From the NCBI RefSeq assembly GCF_017654505.1, contig NC_054537.1, positions 61,498,145 to 61,562,144 on the forward strand: a DNA stretch of 64,000 nt, in the 5' to 3' direction. Shown here in pieces: positions 23,911-36,445 of the stretch. The translations under genes were made by a program, and so were the position numbers. The first letter of the stretch is position 1, and every line of letters begins with the position of its first letter. Below the pieces are notes generated by a model. That model was not told the origin of the DNA. It ran no database searches and was given only the letters and a program-made list of their open reading frames with translations. The DNA is from Polyodon spathula. Taxonomy: Eukaryota > Chordata > Actinopteri > Acipenseriformes > Polyodontidae.

Positions 23911-25074
23911 GAGGGCAATGAGTAAAGCGAAGCAAAATCGAGTTACCTACCATATGTGTCCAATTAGAACCCCATGGCCAAGGTATGGGTTTTCTTACTC
24001 ATAATTGTGCCCAGAGATTCAAGATAAGGCGGCAATTATCAGATAATGCCCACCATAGCAGTTTGACAGCTGAAATTTCAGAATTGTGGACTCTTTAGTT
24101 TGATCATACAGTCTCATGTCTACCATTAATACTACAATATACAGACTTCCTGTGTATGTACTTTGAGGGTTTGCATCCTTCTCAATTAACTTTGCTATCA
24201 ATCATGACTGGTCTCCTGTTTTTAAAAAGTGATTTGGGTACGCACATTAACACAGCTTTAGTTACTTTCGTGATATTGAGTAGAAAATTATGTTGATGAC
24301 TGCTGGCACAGAAGTATAAATAATTTCATACTTTTAGGGTTACATCTTTATGGAAAACTGTGTGCTTAATCTTTAGGAGGTACTAAGCTGCAATGTAATT
24401 GTAGGATATACACAGTATTCTGATAGCAGTATACATTTTGAGAAGGAGCTATGGAAATTAAGTTTGATTAATATATATACAAAAAAAGGAGGGTGGGGTG
24501 GGGTGGGTTAGAATGAGGAATTGACAACAGCAAGTCAGGGTATTATCCAGTAATTCACAGTCTGCATCAAAAATAGCGTTCAAAAGATTTTTAAACCAAA
24601 AAATCTCCTTATGAAATAAATGTAACCATTTTATATAAATATAAAAAGCAAAACGGAATGAGTGTTATGTGCATTAAAGAATAGCTGGAATTGGCAGAGG
24701 AGCTGTTATTTAACCATGGATCTCTTACACATCGCCTGTACAGATGCATCAACTCCACCAGAACAGGAACTATACGGCAGCCAAGTGAAATACTTCCATT
24801 TGCTGGCAATTTATTTGCTCAAAAGTTAAATTTCATTTAAATGTTTCCAGACTTCTCTTTAATCTTTTATTCTTGCATCTATCCACTACAGCATTGCCAT
24901 GTTTTTAAAAATACATATTTTGTTAAACTTTGGATTTGAACGTGTTTTTAAAAATGCATGAATGTATACATTTTTCTTTTTTTTTTTAAACCCTTTTTAA
25001 TGTAAATGAACTATAATTTCCATGGATAAACTAGAAAATAACATCAACAGGGTTGGCTTAAATTAACACAAAAC
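23911..25074. other. Intergenic, downstream of golga4; nothing recognised
   Basis: Unclassified AT-rich sequence. Includes a GGGGTGGGGTGGG stretch near 24490-24510. No coding signal is seen. Confidence 0.5.
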
Positions 25075-25090
25075 AAGTTGTAAATAAAAT

Positions 25091-25096
25091 TTTATT
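25091..25096 (-). terminator. golga4: Poly(A) signal AATAAA, golga4
   Basis: The minus strand reads GTTAATAAAATTTTA. An alternative AATAAA lies at 25185-25190. Cleavage would be expected 15-25 bases further left. Confidence 0.5.
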
Positions 25097-25399
25097 AACT
25101 CTTCACCAAATGTATTAACATTGCAACAGTCACAAGATGCCCTATGGTACAGATATGAACCAGTTATTTACAATGTACAGTAGTTTTATTTTTTTTCTCC
25201 CAGAAAATATAAAGTACAAAAGCTATAGTAAACAAACAAGGTACTGCAATCCAGTGTCATTTTCAGCAGAAGCAGGGGGAACCGATTGAAGCAGAGTATA
25301 ATTAACAAGCTGTACAGAGACAAGTAAAATGGAAGCATGAAATAACAGGATAAAAATTAACCATTGTGTGAAAAAAACGTATATAATAATCTGTATTAC

Positions 25400-25648
25400 T
25401 AATGGGAACTAGATTTTTTACCCTCCAATTACAGACACCACGTCATTATTCAAAATCTCTGGCCCCCGATTTTCCTCAAATTTCCCATGTAATTGCAATA
25501 CATTTACTATGTAGGTGGCAAATTTGTCTGCGATTTGCCAATAGTGTTATCAGGATCTGGTGTTTTTGTGCTGGGCTACAAGTAAATCCCAGGCTTCAGT
25601 TAAGAAGTGATGATGAGAAGGTATGTCAAACCAATCTAGTTCCCATTA
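25400..25648. mobile_element. MITE-like element with 16-bp inverted ends
   Basis: TAATGGGAACTAGATT at 25400-25415 is perfectly inverted at 25633-25648. The outer TA on both sides could be a TA target duplication. The 85-residue forward frame across it is not a known protein. It falls inside the inferred golga4 3'UTR. Confidence 0.6.
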
Positions 25649-25757
25649 CCATTTTCTAAAAGAATAATTTAGAAGAAATCTTTCTTTAATGCATCTGGCA
25701 GGATGCTGCGATATCACATTTTCCAACAGCCGCAGAACCATGCTGTCCTCAGGATGC

Positions 25758-25772
25758 TCACCGTAACCAAGT
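25758..25772 (-). CDS. golga4: golga4 last coding exon (T-W-L-R-stop)
   Basis: After a TTGTTTTAG acceptor the exon reads ACT TGG TTA CGG TGA in the phase 0 left by exon 31557-31643, giving the C-terminus ...RPL-TWLR. Human golgin-245 is known with two alternative C-termini, and the form I recall as SWLRTSS fits this exon. The other human form, FTSPRSGIF, was not found between here and 31557. The coding part is tiny, so the call depends on splice signal, phase and that resemblance. The 3'UTR follows directly. Confidence 0.8.
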   Translation of the reverse strand, partial: TWLR

Positions 25773-26001
25773 CTAAAACAATGAAATAATAGTTAGCTCA
25801 GATTCTTTTGTAGTATATTTTATGAAACACAAAAACAAATGGTTGATCAAACACAGATGCATAATACAGAAAGGAACGCAATAAACATTGCACAGGAAAC
25901 CAAAAGAACGACAGATTAAACCCTATTCATTTCATAATGAATAAAACAAAACACATTTGGCAGTACAATCCAAGTCTGACGTATCAGTTTAATGGTACAC
26001 A

Positions 26002-26491
26002 TTTTAAAGGATATATAAGGACCTTTTTATTTTATTGTGTTACATGTTCACAACATATGTTGCTACAACTGTTTAAATATGCTGTGTATTGTTTTAATTA
26101 TTAGTTATTTATTTATTTTTTACATCTTGACCACCCCCCCCCCCCCCCCCCACCTTTTAAATTGTAGTGCTCTCTGCCTGTTTCTATTATAGCTCCAAGA
26201 TGGCCTCATGTATTTCTCAAAACTACATTTCCCATCATCCTCCTGCTCACTGGTAAATCCATCTCAGTTACACATGTGAGCAGGAGGATGATGGGAAATG
26301 TAGTTTCAGTGGTCCATGCAGGTCCATGTGAAGCCATATTAGAGGCAGTGGAATGCAATTTAAAAGTTTAAAAATGTGGTCAAAATGTAAAAAGAAATGA
26401 AAACAGTACAATACATACACCTTACAGTTGTAGCAACATATGGGAACATGTAACACAATATAATAAATCTCTCCTTATATACCCTTTAAAT
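26002..26491. mobile_element. Palindromic (foldback) element, about 490 bp
   Basis: The left arm (26002 to about 26260) and right arm (about 26270-26491) are imperfect inverted copies. Matching blocks from the outside in: TTTAAAGGATATATAAGG with TTTAAAGGGTATATAAGG; ATTGTGTTACATGTTC; ATATGTTGCTACAACTGT; and ACTACATTTCCCATCATCCT followed by CCTGCTCAC at the centre. The left arm carries a poly-C run at 26134-26151. No frame codes for a transposase. It lies in the last golga4 intron. Confidence 0.85.
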
Positions 26492-27409
26492 TAAACATGT
26501 TTGAAGACAGTAGTCAAGACCCATTACAACATAACAGCATTTGTTTTCAAACTGAAACTGTGAAGTAGGTCGGACACTCTGTTTTAATTATTCAGCAAGA
26601 AATAAACAACCCCTTTAGTGTATTACAAGCTTACATTCCATGTTCATATATCCAATAAGCTTGATTTACAAATAAATAAATAAACATTATAAACTGCCAC
26701 GCTTGAGTCTACATGTATAATACTGAGAAGCAGAACCCATTGACAGTTAGATTGTCTACCCTTGGTAAAGCATAAATTAACAGTGCTATCTTAAAACAAC
26801 TGTGCTGGAGATATGTCTAGTTAGTCCTGCTGCTCAGTTTATATAATTTTGCACATAGGGGTACTGCATACATAGGTATAGTAATATATGCTGTACACTC
26901 CAGTGCTGTATTACAACACTATTTTAACTAAACAGGAAAAAGCTAAGCAAATGAATAACTTAATTTAGAGTATGTATGCTGATGAGAATCGTTCAAGTCA
27001 AAAAATACATTTTTAATTAAACCAACGTGATTTCCAAAATAAACACAGAGGAACCTCTTTAATGCAAGCCCCAAGATGCCTTGTTAAAAGCTGGGTAAGA
27101 AACAGAATGAAGATCAAACCAAGAAAAAACTCTCTTTAAAAAGTTATAAAAAAATATTTGTTAAAATATTTAACAAAATAATAAACTTCCAGTTTCCAAC
27201 TGTAGTTGTTTTAGCTTTCAGAACCACATGGAAGAAACTGCTCTGAAAACAATGTGTTCCATCTGGAGTGAATCTGCTTTTGGTGGGAGGTGACTCTCTA
27301 TTTACATGGTTCTGGTCCAAACTTCAACCACATTGTCCTATTTTGAATGTGGGTGAATAGTTGTGCATAAGGACACTGCAGAATTTAATGCATTTCTTTA
27401 ACACAAAAG

Positions 27410-27905
27410 CACTACTACACTATTGAGCCTTGTGGCACACCAGACGTTACCAACCCAACCTCAGAACTAAAACCGCCAAGAGAGATGAAATGTTGTCGCC
27501 CAGTTAGATAAGATTTAAACCATTTAAGAGCCAGAGATGCCAAAGAAACTCTTTAACCTGTCAAACAGAATATTTTGATTTACAGTGTCAAATGCAGCAC
27601 TAAGATCCAGAAGAATTAAGATTGATAGTGCACCTGAATCCGCTGCCATAAGACGATTGTCAGTAACTTTAACAAGGGCAGTTTCAGTGCTGTGTAGTTG
27701 CCAAAAACCGGATTGCAAAGGTTCATAGAGTTTATTTGCAGTAAGGTGGCAATTTAATTGCAAAGTCACAGCATGTTCTAATATTTTAGCAAGATAGGGT
27801 AAATTTAAAATGGGCTGAAAATTATTCAAGTTATTCAAAGCCATGTTTGTTTTTTTTGGCACTGTCGTGACTGCTGCAGTTTTAAAATTTGCTGGTAACA
27901 TGCCA
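27410..27905 (-). mobile_element. L2-like LINE reverse transcriptase fragment
   Basis: The minus strand reads ANFKTAAVTTVPKK, FQPILNLPYLAKILEHAV, LQSGFWQLHSTETALVKV and ILILLDLSAAFDTVNQNIL. After a frameshift come WFKSYLTGRQHFISLGGF and VGLVTSGVPQGS. The AAFD motif holds a catalytic RT aspartate. Only the first half of RT is present, without endonuclease or 3' end. Confidence 0.88.
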
Positions 27906-28222
27906 CAACTCAGGGAATCATTATAATGTTTAACACAAGGGGGCTAAGAATTGCAAAAAAGGAACAAAAAAGAACAAAGTGAATAGGATCCAGTGAGCAG
28001 GAGGTGGGTTTCATTCAAAGGACAAGATCTGTAAGGGATGCAGAAGTAAGCAGTGTGAAGCAGGAGAGAGAAGACACAACAAAGACAGGAAAAATAAGAC
28101 ACTGTGCAGGAGCAGAATGAGAAGAGGTGAGGATGTGTTGGTGAATGTTAGCAATCTTAGTAATTTCTAGTAATTTAACAAAAAATCCATCCAAAACACA
28201 AACAAACTTATTTCATTTAAAG

Positions 28223-28517
28223 CAGGGTGTCAAACTTCAGTCGTCTAGGACAGCAGGGTTTTCTGGTTTTTATTCCAACTTAAGCTCTCAATTAACTTAA
28301 CTGATCTAATTATTTCTTCAATTATTAGACATAGTGAATATTTTTAAAGGTATTTTACAGTTGATGATTTCAAAAACACACTTGAGTTCAAGATACACTG
28401 CCTATAAAACGTTTTAAGCTCTCAGTTACTAAATTAGACCAATTAAGTAACTGAGAGCTTGGGCTGGATGAACGCCTGACGAGACTGCAACACTCCAAGA
28501 ACTGAGTTTGACACCAG
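28223..28517. mobile_element. hAT MITE (CAGGGTGTCAAACT ends)
   Basis: Left end CAGGGTGTCAAACT and right end AGTTTGACACCAG are inverted. Flanking 8-mers ATTTAAAG (28215-28222) and ATTTAAAA (28518-28525) match at 7 of 8. GCTCTCAATTAACT and AACTGAGAGC form further inner inverted matches. No coding capacity remains. Confidence 0.8.
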
Positions 28518-28525
28518 ATTTAAAA

Positions 28526-31556
<3,031 letters not shown>

Positions 31557-31643
31557 CAGCGGTCGAGATTCTTCCTTTTCTAGGATCTTCTGAGCCTGGT
31601 CTGCTGGGAACTTGAGTACTGTAGTGAGGACCTTCGCCATTGT
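31557..31643 (-). CDS. golga4: golga4 exon, C-terminal half of GRIP domain
   Basis: The 87-nt exon encodes 29 residues, TMAKVLTTVLKFPADQAQ then KILEKEESRPL, in phase 0 at both ends. Human golgin-245 has TMAKVITTVLKFPDDQTQ and KILEREDARLM. The segment forms the last helix of the GRIP domain, which dimerises and binds Arl1-GTP on trans-Golgi membranes. The acceptor is TTTCTTTAG and the donor GTGAGT. The last two residues (PL) differ from the human LM, possibly because this lineage uses the other C-terminal exon. Confidence 0.97.
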
Positions 31644-33059
31644 CTAAAGAAAAGTGAAACACACAGTTACAGAGTATTAGCCACTCAGGTTTAAGTTTAC
31701 TGCAAAATATATTTCAAGTGGAGAGTTAGTTAAGAGCACTGGGATACTATGTGTTCAACAGGCAATAAAACTATTGTGCGGATGACAAAGCCAAATGAAC
31801 AAAGCTACACCGGTCCAATGTAGAAGTATGACACAAAAATACTTATTTAAAAAAAAAAAACCTAGCTTTCAATTAGCCATTCAGATACAAGCTGAGGTAC
31901 ACTACTGGAGCCTGCCTGTGTCAATTGTAAATTGTGGTTCAATACATGAACAACTAGATCAATGTGAAAATGAGTACACTGCTTAAAAGATGTAACATTT
32001 TACAGGATTTCACACTAACTGCCAGCTCAGGGAGTTTTCAATTGTCAAAAACTATCCATTGCTTCCTTTACAGTCATTTTATATTTATAGCACTCCAAAT
32101 GACTTCCTTGTTCCATTGTGGAGTGCTTGGTGTCAAGGATAGGAGAGTGACTTATCTTCCTGGTTAAACAGCTTGGATATTTCAGCAGCCAAAGCAATAC
32201 TCAGATGAGAAATAAAGGAAACTAGTCTTTTAACAGAGACATATTGAAATGTATTACAAATGCACTGTAACTCATTTTTAAGGCTGAAGAGTACCGCTGG
32301 CAAAAAAAACCACAATAAAATACCTCCATAAGAAAAGAAGAAAAAAAATTGTGTGTGCAGGTGTATACAGATAAATACAGAATATCACTGACACAAATTA
32401 GGGTGGAAGGTAGCTTTCTTCATCAGAAAGCTTCACTTGTGGGAACCAGTCTGACACACTGCTCCCCATTACTCTCCATTGTCAAAGTCAGTCTACAGAT
32501 TTTAATTTAAAATATATACCTGAGTGCAGTAAATCCTTTAAAGACTGCAAGTTCAACAAACTTAATTTTCACTTTAAAAATAATATCTAGTGTCATACTA
32601 GCTTAAGAAGTCTCTCAGTTGACATATCTTATTTAGTTAATGTATTTCATTAGCTAGAATTACTTTTAATGGTACTTTTTTTTGGTATTCTTGCCAGAAG
32701 CAACGGCATCTTAGTCGGCATCTTTTCTAGAGAAAAAAAAACAACACAACAACTTAAAGTGTATGTGTGTGGCATGCAGGGTTTCACTTCTGCTGAATCA
32801 GCAGGCAGTTAGCCAAGGTTTCATCCAGTAAGCACACTGCAAGGTTGAAGGTCTTATTGAAGCCTACAGCTCTCTATTAAACTGACTCTCTTCAATGTAG
32901 CTTCCTAACCATCTGGTGCTTTCACATCTGCACGGACCCGTTGCAAACCACTTTTATTTATTTATTTATTTTTTAAGAACGAGGTATCCCCCCTGCCCCT
33001 GTGTATAGTTTGTATTATTTTGTTATTATGATTTAGGTATAAATATGACTGCGAAAAGC
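31644..33059. other. golga4 intron, nothing recognised
   Basis: No repeat or exon identified. Short forward frames at 31795-32167 have no recognisable content. Confidence 0.5.
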
Positions 33060-33507
33060 TGGGTGTTTTGTTATTGTTTGACAGAGTGGTTAGGTTAGCC
33101 CCATCTCACAAAACCTTGCGCAGAAGGTGGCCATTTCCCGATTTAATTCATTAATTTGTTGCTAAACAGGAGATGGTCAACTGCACAAAAGCCTGCAGCT
33201 CTCTGCGTTCTGGGTGGAGTGTTTTGGAGCGGAAGCATAACGAGTCTGGGAACGAAACTAAAAAACAAAAACCATTGGATCAGTGAAGGGGATTGCCCAG
33301 CCTGACCTGGGTTTTGTTGTGTGTTCGTGATTTGTTTTGTTTACTCTTTTTATTTTGCTCCGTTAGCAGTGTTTTCTTTTTGTTCAAATAATTTTCTTTT
33401 TGGCAATTAATAAAAAACGGTGCCGCAGTGTGCTTTTGCACCCGAATATCTGTATGTGTTGCAGTTCCTGCTTCTGACCTGATGTCACCATCAGCCATCC
33501 TGTCACA
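33060..33507 (+). mobile_element. LTR remnant, forward
   Basis: The right end resembles the LTR family seen at 10746-11342 and 58345-58632: an AATAAAAAACGGTGCCGCAG poly(A)-signal region, CACCCGAATATCTGTATG, GACCTGATGTCACC and the terminal CATCCTGTCACA. The left boundary is unclear and no target duplication was found, so it is probably truncated. Confidence 0.5.
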
Positions 33508-33829
33508 CCACCACAAACAGCTTTTATTTAATTTTCGCCCCTCCTATGATGAGTATCACACCTCTTATGATGAGTATCGCAAAACTTGTGGGTTTTTGTT
33601 TTGTTTTTGTAAATACATTAGACATGAGGAACAGGCTGAAATACATCTAGTGTGAGCTGTTCCAGTGCTGAAAAAAAATGTTGTATTCAATGCTAGAGTG
33701 AATATTCTTTTACATTTTTATTACCACATCTTATTTTGGAATCTATTTTAAACGTTTTCAAATCCAACAATAGAATGGCAAATTGCACTGTTCCAAACTA
33801 CCCTGCGCTGCTAAGCAGATTATTAGTTT

Positions 33830-34067
33830 TTTATTTTTATATAGCGCCTTTCATAGTGGACCACCATCACAAAGCGATTTACAAGATAACAGACTAAGGT
33901 GTGTGAACTACGCATCAGCTGCAGAGTCACTTCCAACAATGTCTCACCTGAAAGACTGAGCACAAGGAGGTTAAGTGACTTGCTCAGGGTCACACAATGA
34001 GTCAGTGGCTGAGCTGGACCGGGGACTCCTGGTTACAAGCCCGTTTCTTTAACCACTGGACCACCAA
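33830..34067 (-). mobile_element. CORE-SINE (MIR-like)
   Basis: On the minus strand the element starts with a tRNA-like head (TTGGTGGTCCAGTGGTTAAA). A MIR-like core (CTCAGCCACTGACTCATTGT, GTGACCCTGAGCAAGTCACT, TAACCTCCTTGTGCTCAG) follows. It ends in an L2-type tail (AAATCGCTTTGTGATGG, AAAGGCGCTATATAAAAAT). The three-part structure is diagnostic for CORE-SINEs that borrow an L2 end. Confidence 0.85.
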
Positions 34068-34069
34068 TA

Positions 34070-34980
34070 CAGTTTAGTTTATTCAAACTTTAAATTGTTG
34101 CTTATTAAATTAGTAAGGACTTGTGAAGCACTTACATTAGAAATAATAGTGTGTTTGTTCATTTATGTACAGTTTACTCATAGAATAAAAGGATCTTTTC
34201 ATTTCATCAGCAAAGCTAATACCTCACAGTCATCTTACTTAAACCCAAAATTTGACTAATCTTCCATGTAGCAATGATAATACATGGGAGAATTCCAATG
34301 AAAACCTCACTTAATATCAATTTATTTCCCCTTAGTGCATGCAGATGCAGTCTTGTTTATATAAGAATGGCTTACTTGAGTCCTGTACTCCAAATAAGCT
34401 CCTAAATATCACATTTCAAAACCACTATCAATCCACGGTAACAAGAAAATAAAGACTCAACCTTTTCTTGTAGGAGATATTACTGTGCGTTCTATGACTG
34501 TGCATCTACAATCAATGCATGTGGCTAAAACGGAGTTGCCATACCACACCTGTGGATAGTCAGCAATTTCTGTTGGACAACATTGGTATAATACAGCATG
34601 ATATATTACAAATCAGAGCAAGTACAGACCCCTGTTCTCTGGTGAGGCTCAAATGAGAACAAAACTACAATAAAAAGCTGGTTTGTAAAAATAGAAAAAT
34701 TAAGGAGTATAAAATTAAAATGGTATCAAATTGGAAAAAAAAACTGTTTTATTGTAAAATTTGAAAAATAAGATAAAAAGCCCATTTGTAAAAATTTTAT
34801 AAAAAAAATAAACATTTTTTTAATTAAACAGGAAAAAAAAATGTAGTTGTGATTGGAAAAATAGAAAAATTAAGCTATTTTGTAAAAATAAGTTTTAAAT
34901 CTTGATTTAAAAAACAGAAAGAGTCCCAGCTTCCTGACAAAAGGCTCTTCCTCCAGTATTACTTTTGTTCACCCTAGGCA
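34070..34980. other. golga4 intron, AT-rich, nothing recognised
   Basis: Very A/T-rich from 34660 to 34920, with loosely repeated AAATAGAAAAATTAAG motifs. Confidence 0.5.
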
Positions 34981-35840
34981 TAATCCCCCCCCCCCCCCCC
35001 CCCTCCAGGTGCTAATCCATTTAGGGCCTTAAGTTAAAAGCTAAATCTTAAAATCAATTATAAACTACACAAAGGGCCAGTGCAAAGAGGCCAAATAGGG
35101 GTAATATGCTAACTTCCTTTGGTTTTAGTCAGAATTCTGTAAGCAAGTCACCACACGCTTTGGGATAATTAATCCTAGATGAAACAAAGTCTTTCAGCAT
35201 CAGGTACAGAAATAACACGTCTACGTTTAGCTATATTTCTCAAATGATGAAAGGATAGTTTAGTAACTTCCTAATATGAGTTTCAAATGATAGATCCAGG
35301 TCAAAAGATGACCCTCAAATTTCTCATTTCTAGTTTCAGTTCAGATAAGAGAATGATAAAGTCTACCTCAAGTACATCAACATGTTTTAATAGGTTCTAA
35401 TAGCCCGCTAGTGTAACCTCTGTTTTACCAGTATTCAACACTAAAAAGTTCTGAGACATTCAATACTTGATATCTGCAAGGCAAGCAGCTAATAACACCC
35501 CAGAAGTATTTTCTGGCTTTAAAAGACAAGTATAGCAGAGTGTCATCAGCGTGGCAATGGAAGTTCACTGAATGTCTGTGGATAATGTCCCCTACAGGTA
35601 ACATATATAACAAAGGACCTAAAATACAGTCCTGCAGATCACTGCAGGCAACTTCAGAAAATGCTGATTTCACCTCCCCAGCAGAGATAAACTGAAATCG
35701 GAAAGATAATACATCTCCTGACAATCCCACTGAGCCTCAAGATGATTCAATAAAATGGAGTGGTCCAGTGTCAAAAGCAGCACTTAGATCTAGGAGAATT
35801 AAAATTGAGGGAAAGCCTGAGCTTATCCACGGATCATTTA
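34981..35840 (-). mobile_element. L2-like LINE fragments, rearranged
   Basis: At 35830-35750 the minus strand has ILILLDLSAAFDTGPLHF. At 35640-35500 it has LGPLLYMLPVGDIIHRH then SVNFHCHADDTLLYLSFKAR, with the catalytic ADD box (normally YADD). The sequence between these RT blocks is shortened. The 3' part runs toward 34990 (GCCCTAAATGGATTAGCACC). A poly-C run at 34985-35003 ends it. Multiple stops are present. Confidence 0.8.
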
Positions 35841-36350
35841 CTACTGTGACAAAGGGACGTCTCGGTGCTATTTTGACCTTCGAAGGTTCAGAACACATTA
35901 CCGAAGGAAGGCTTAAGTTGTCGATGGTACTAATTTGCATAATTTACTAGTGACATCATCATAGCTACTTGTATATATTTGATTGAAAATCCTATTATTT
36001 TACAGGTAATCCATATAGATCAAATAAAACACATTCACGTGTAAACAAATGTATTATATAAAACAAAAGATCCAATTTTTGCATGTGAGTGACATTTAAT
36101 ATGTCATTTATAGTATTCACACAATGTCAAATGGTTTCTGTAACAGGAATTAAAAAAAAAAAAAAACTCACAGTGCGTGAATGCCACCTGACGAACCTTT
36201 GAAGGTTTAAAACTACCTTTGAATTCCTGGCTAGCGAACGAACCTTCGAACACAGCCCTAGTGCTATGTGCAGCACAAAATCCAGAATGAACATTTTCAT
36301 ATACACTATTAACAGCTTGAGTGTACCAGACAATTTTGAAGTTGTCCTAC
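35841..36350. other. Possible remnant hAT element
   Basis: GACCTTCGAAGGTTCAGAA near 35876 and CGAACCTTCGAACACAGC near 36237 are inverted relatives. ACCTTTGAAGGTTT lies between them. This resembles fish hAT elements with GAAGGTTCGAAGG termini, but ends and target duplication are not clear. Confidence 0.35.
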
Positions 36351-36445
36351 CTTTGTCTCTCGTCCCATCATGTACTCAAACATTACTTTTCTAAGGTATT
36401 CGAATTCTGTTGGCTCTGACAAGTCATCGCTGTTGTAGTTTCCAC
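36351..36445 (-). CDS. golga4: golga4 exon, N-terminal half of GRIP domain
   Basis: The 95-nt exon starts with two bases of a glycine codon and encodes GNYNSDDLSEPTEFEYLRKV then MFEYMMGRETK, ending in phase 0. Human golgin-245 has GNLYHTDVSLFGEPTEFEYL and RKVLFEYMMGRETK. The FEYLR tyrosine corresponds to the GRIP tyrosine that contacts Arl1 and is needed for Golgi targeting. The acceptor is ATTCACAG and the donor GTAGGA. The exon before it must supply one base (phase 1), which the nearest upstream exon found here (43038-43106) does not do. Confidence 0.97.

Larger units (their letters stand above)
25075..25757 (-). other. golga4: golga4 3'UTR (inferred)
   Basis: Runs from the stop codon at 25760-25758 to the poly(A) signal near 25091. 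It contains a 249-bp element with 16-bp terminal inverted repeats, so part of the UTR may be transposon-derived. A second AATAAA at 25185-25190 could give a shorter form. The UTR end is inferred from signals only. Confidence 0.6.

Noticed and set aside
25402..25659. Forward 85-residue frame
   Set aside because: Lies across an inverted-repeat element in the golga4 3'UTR and shows no recognisable domain.
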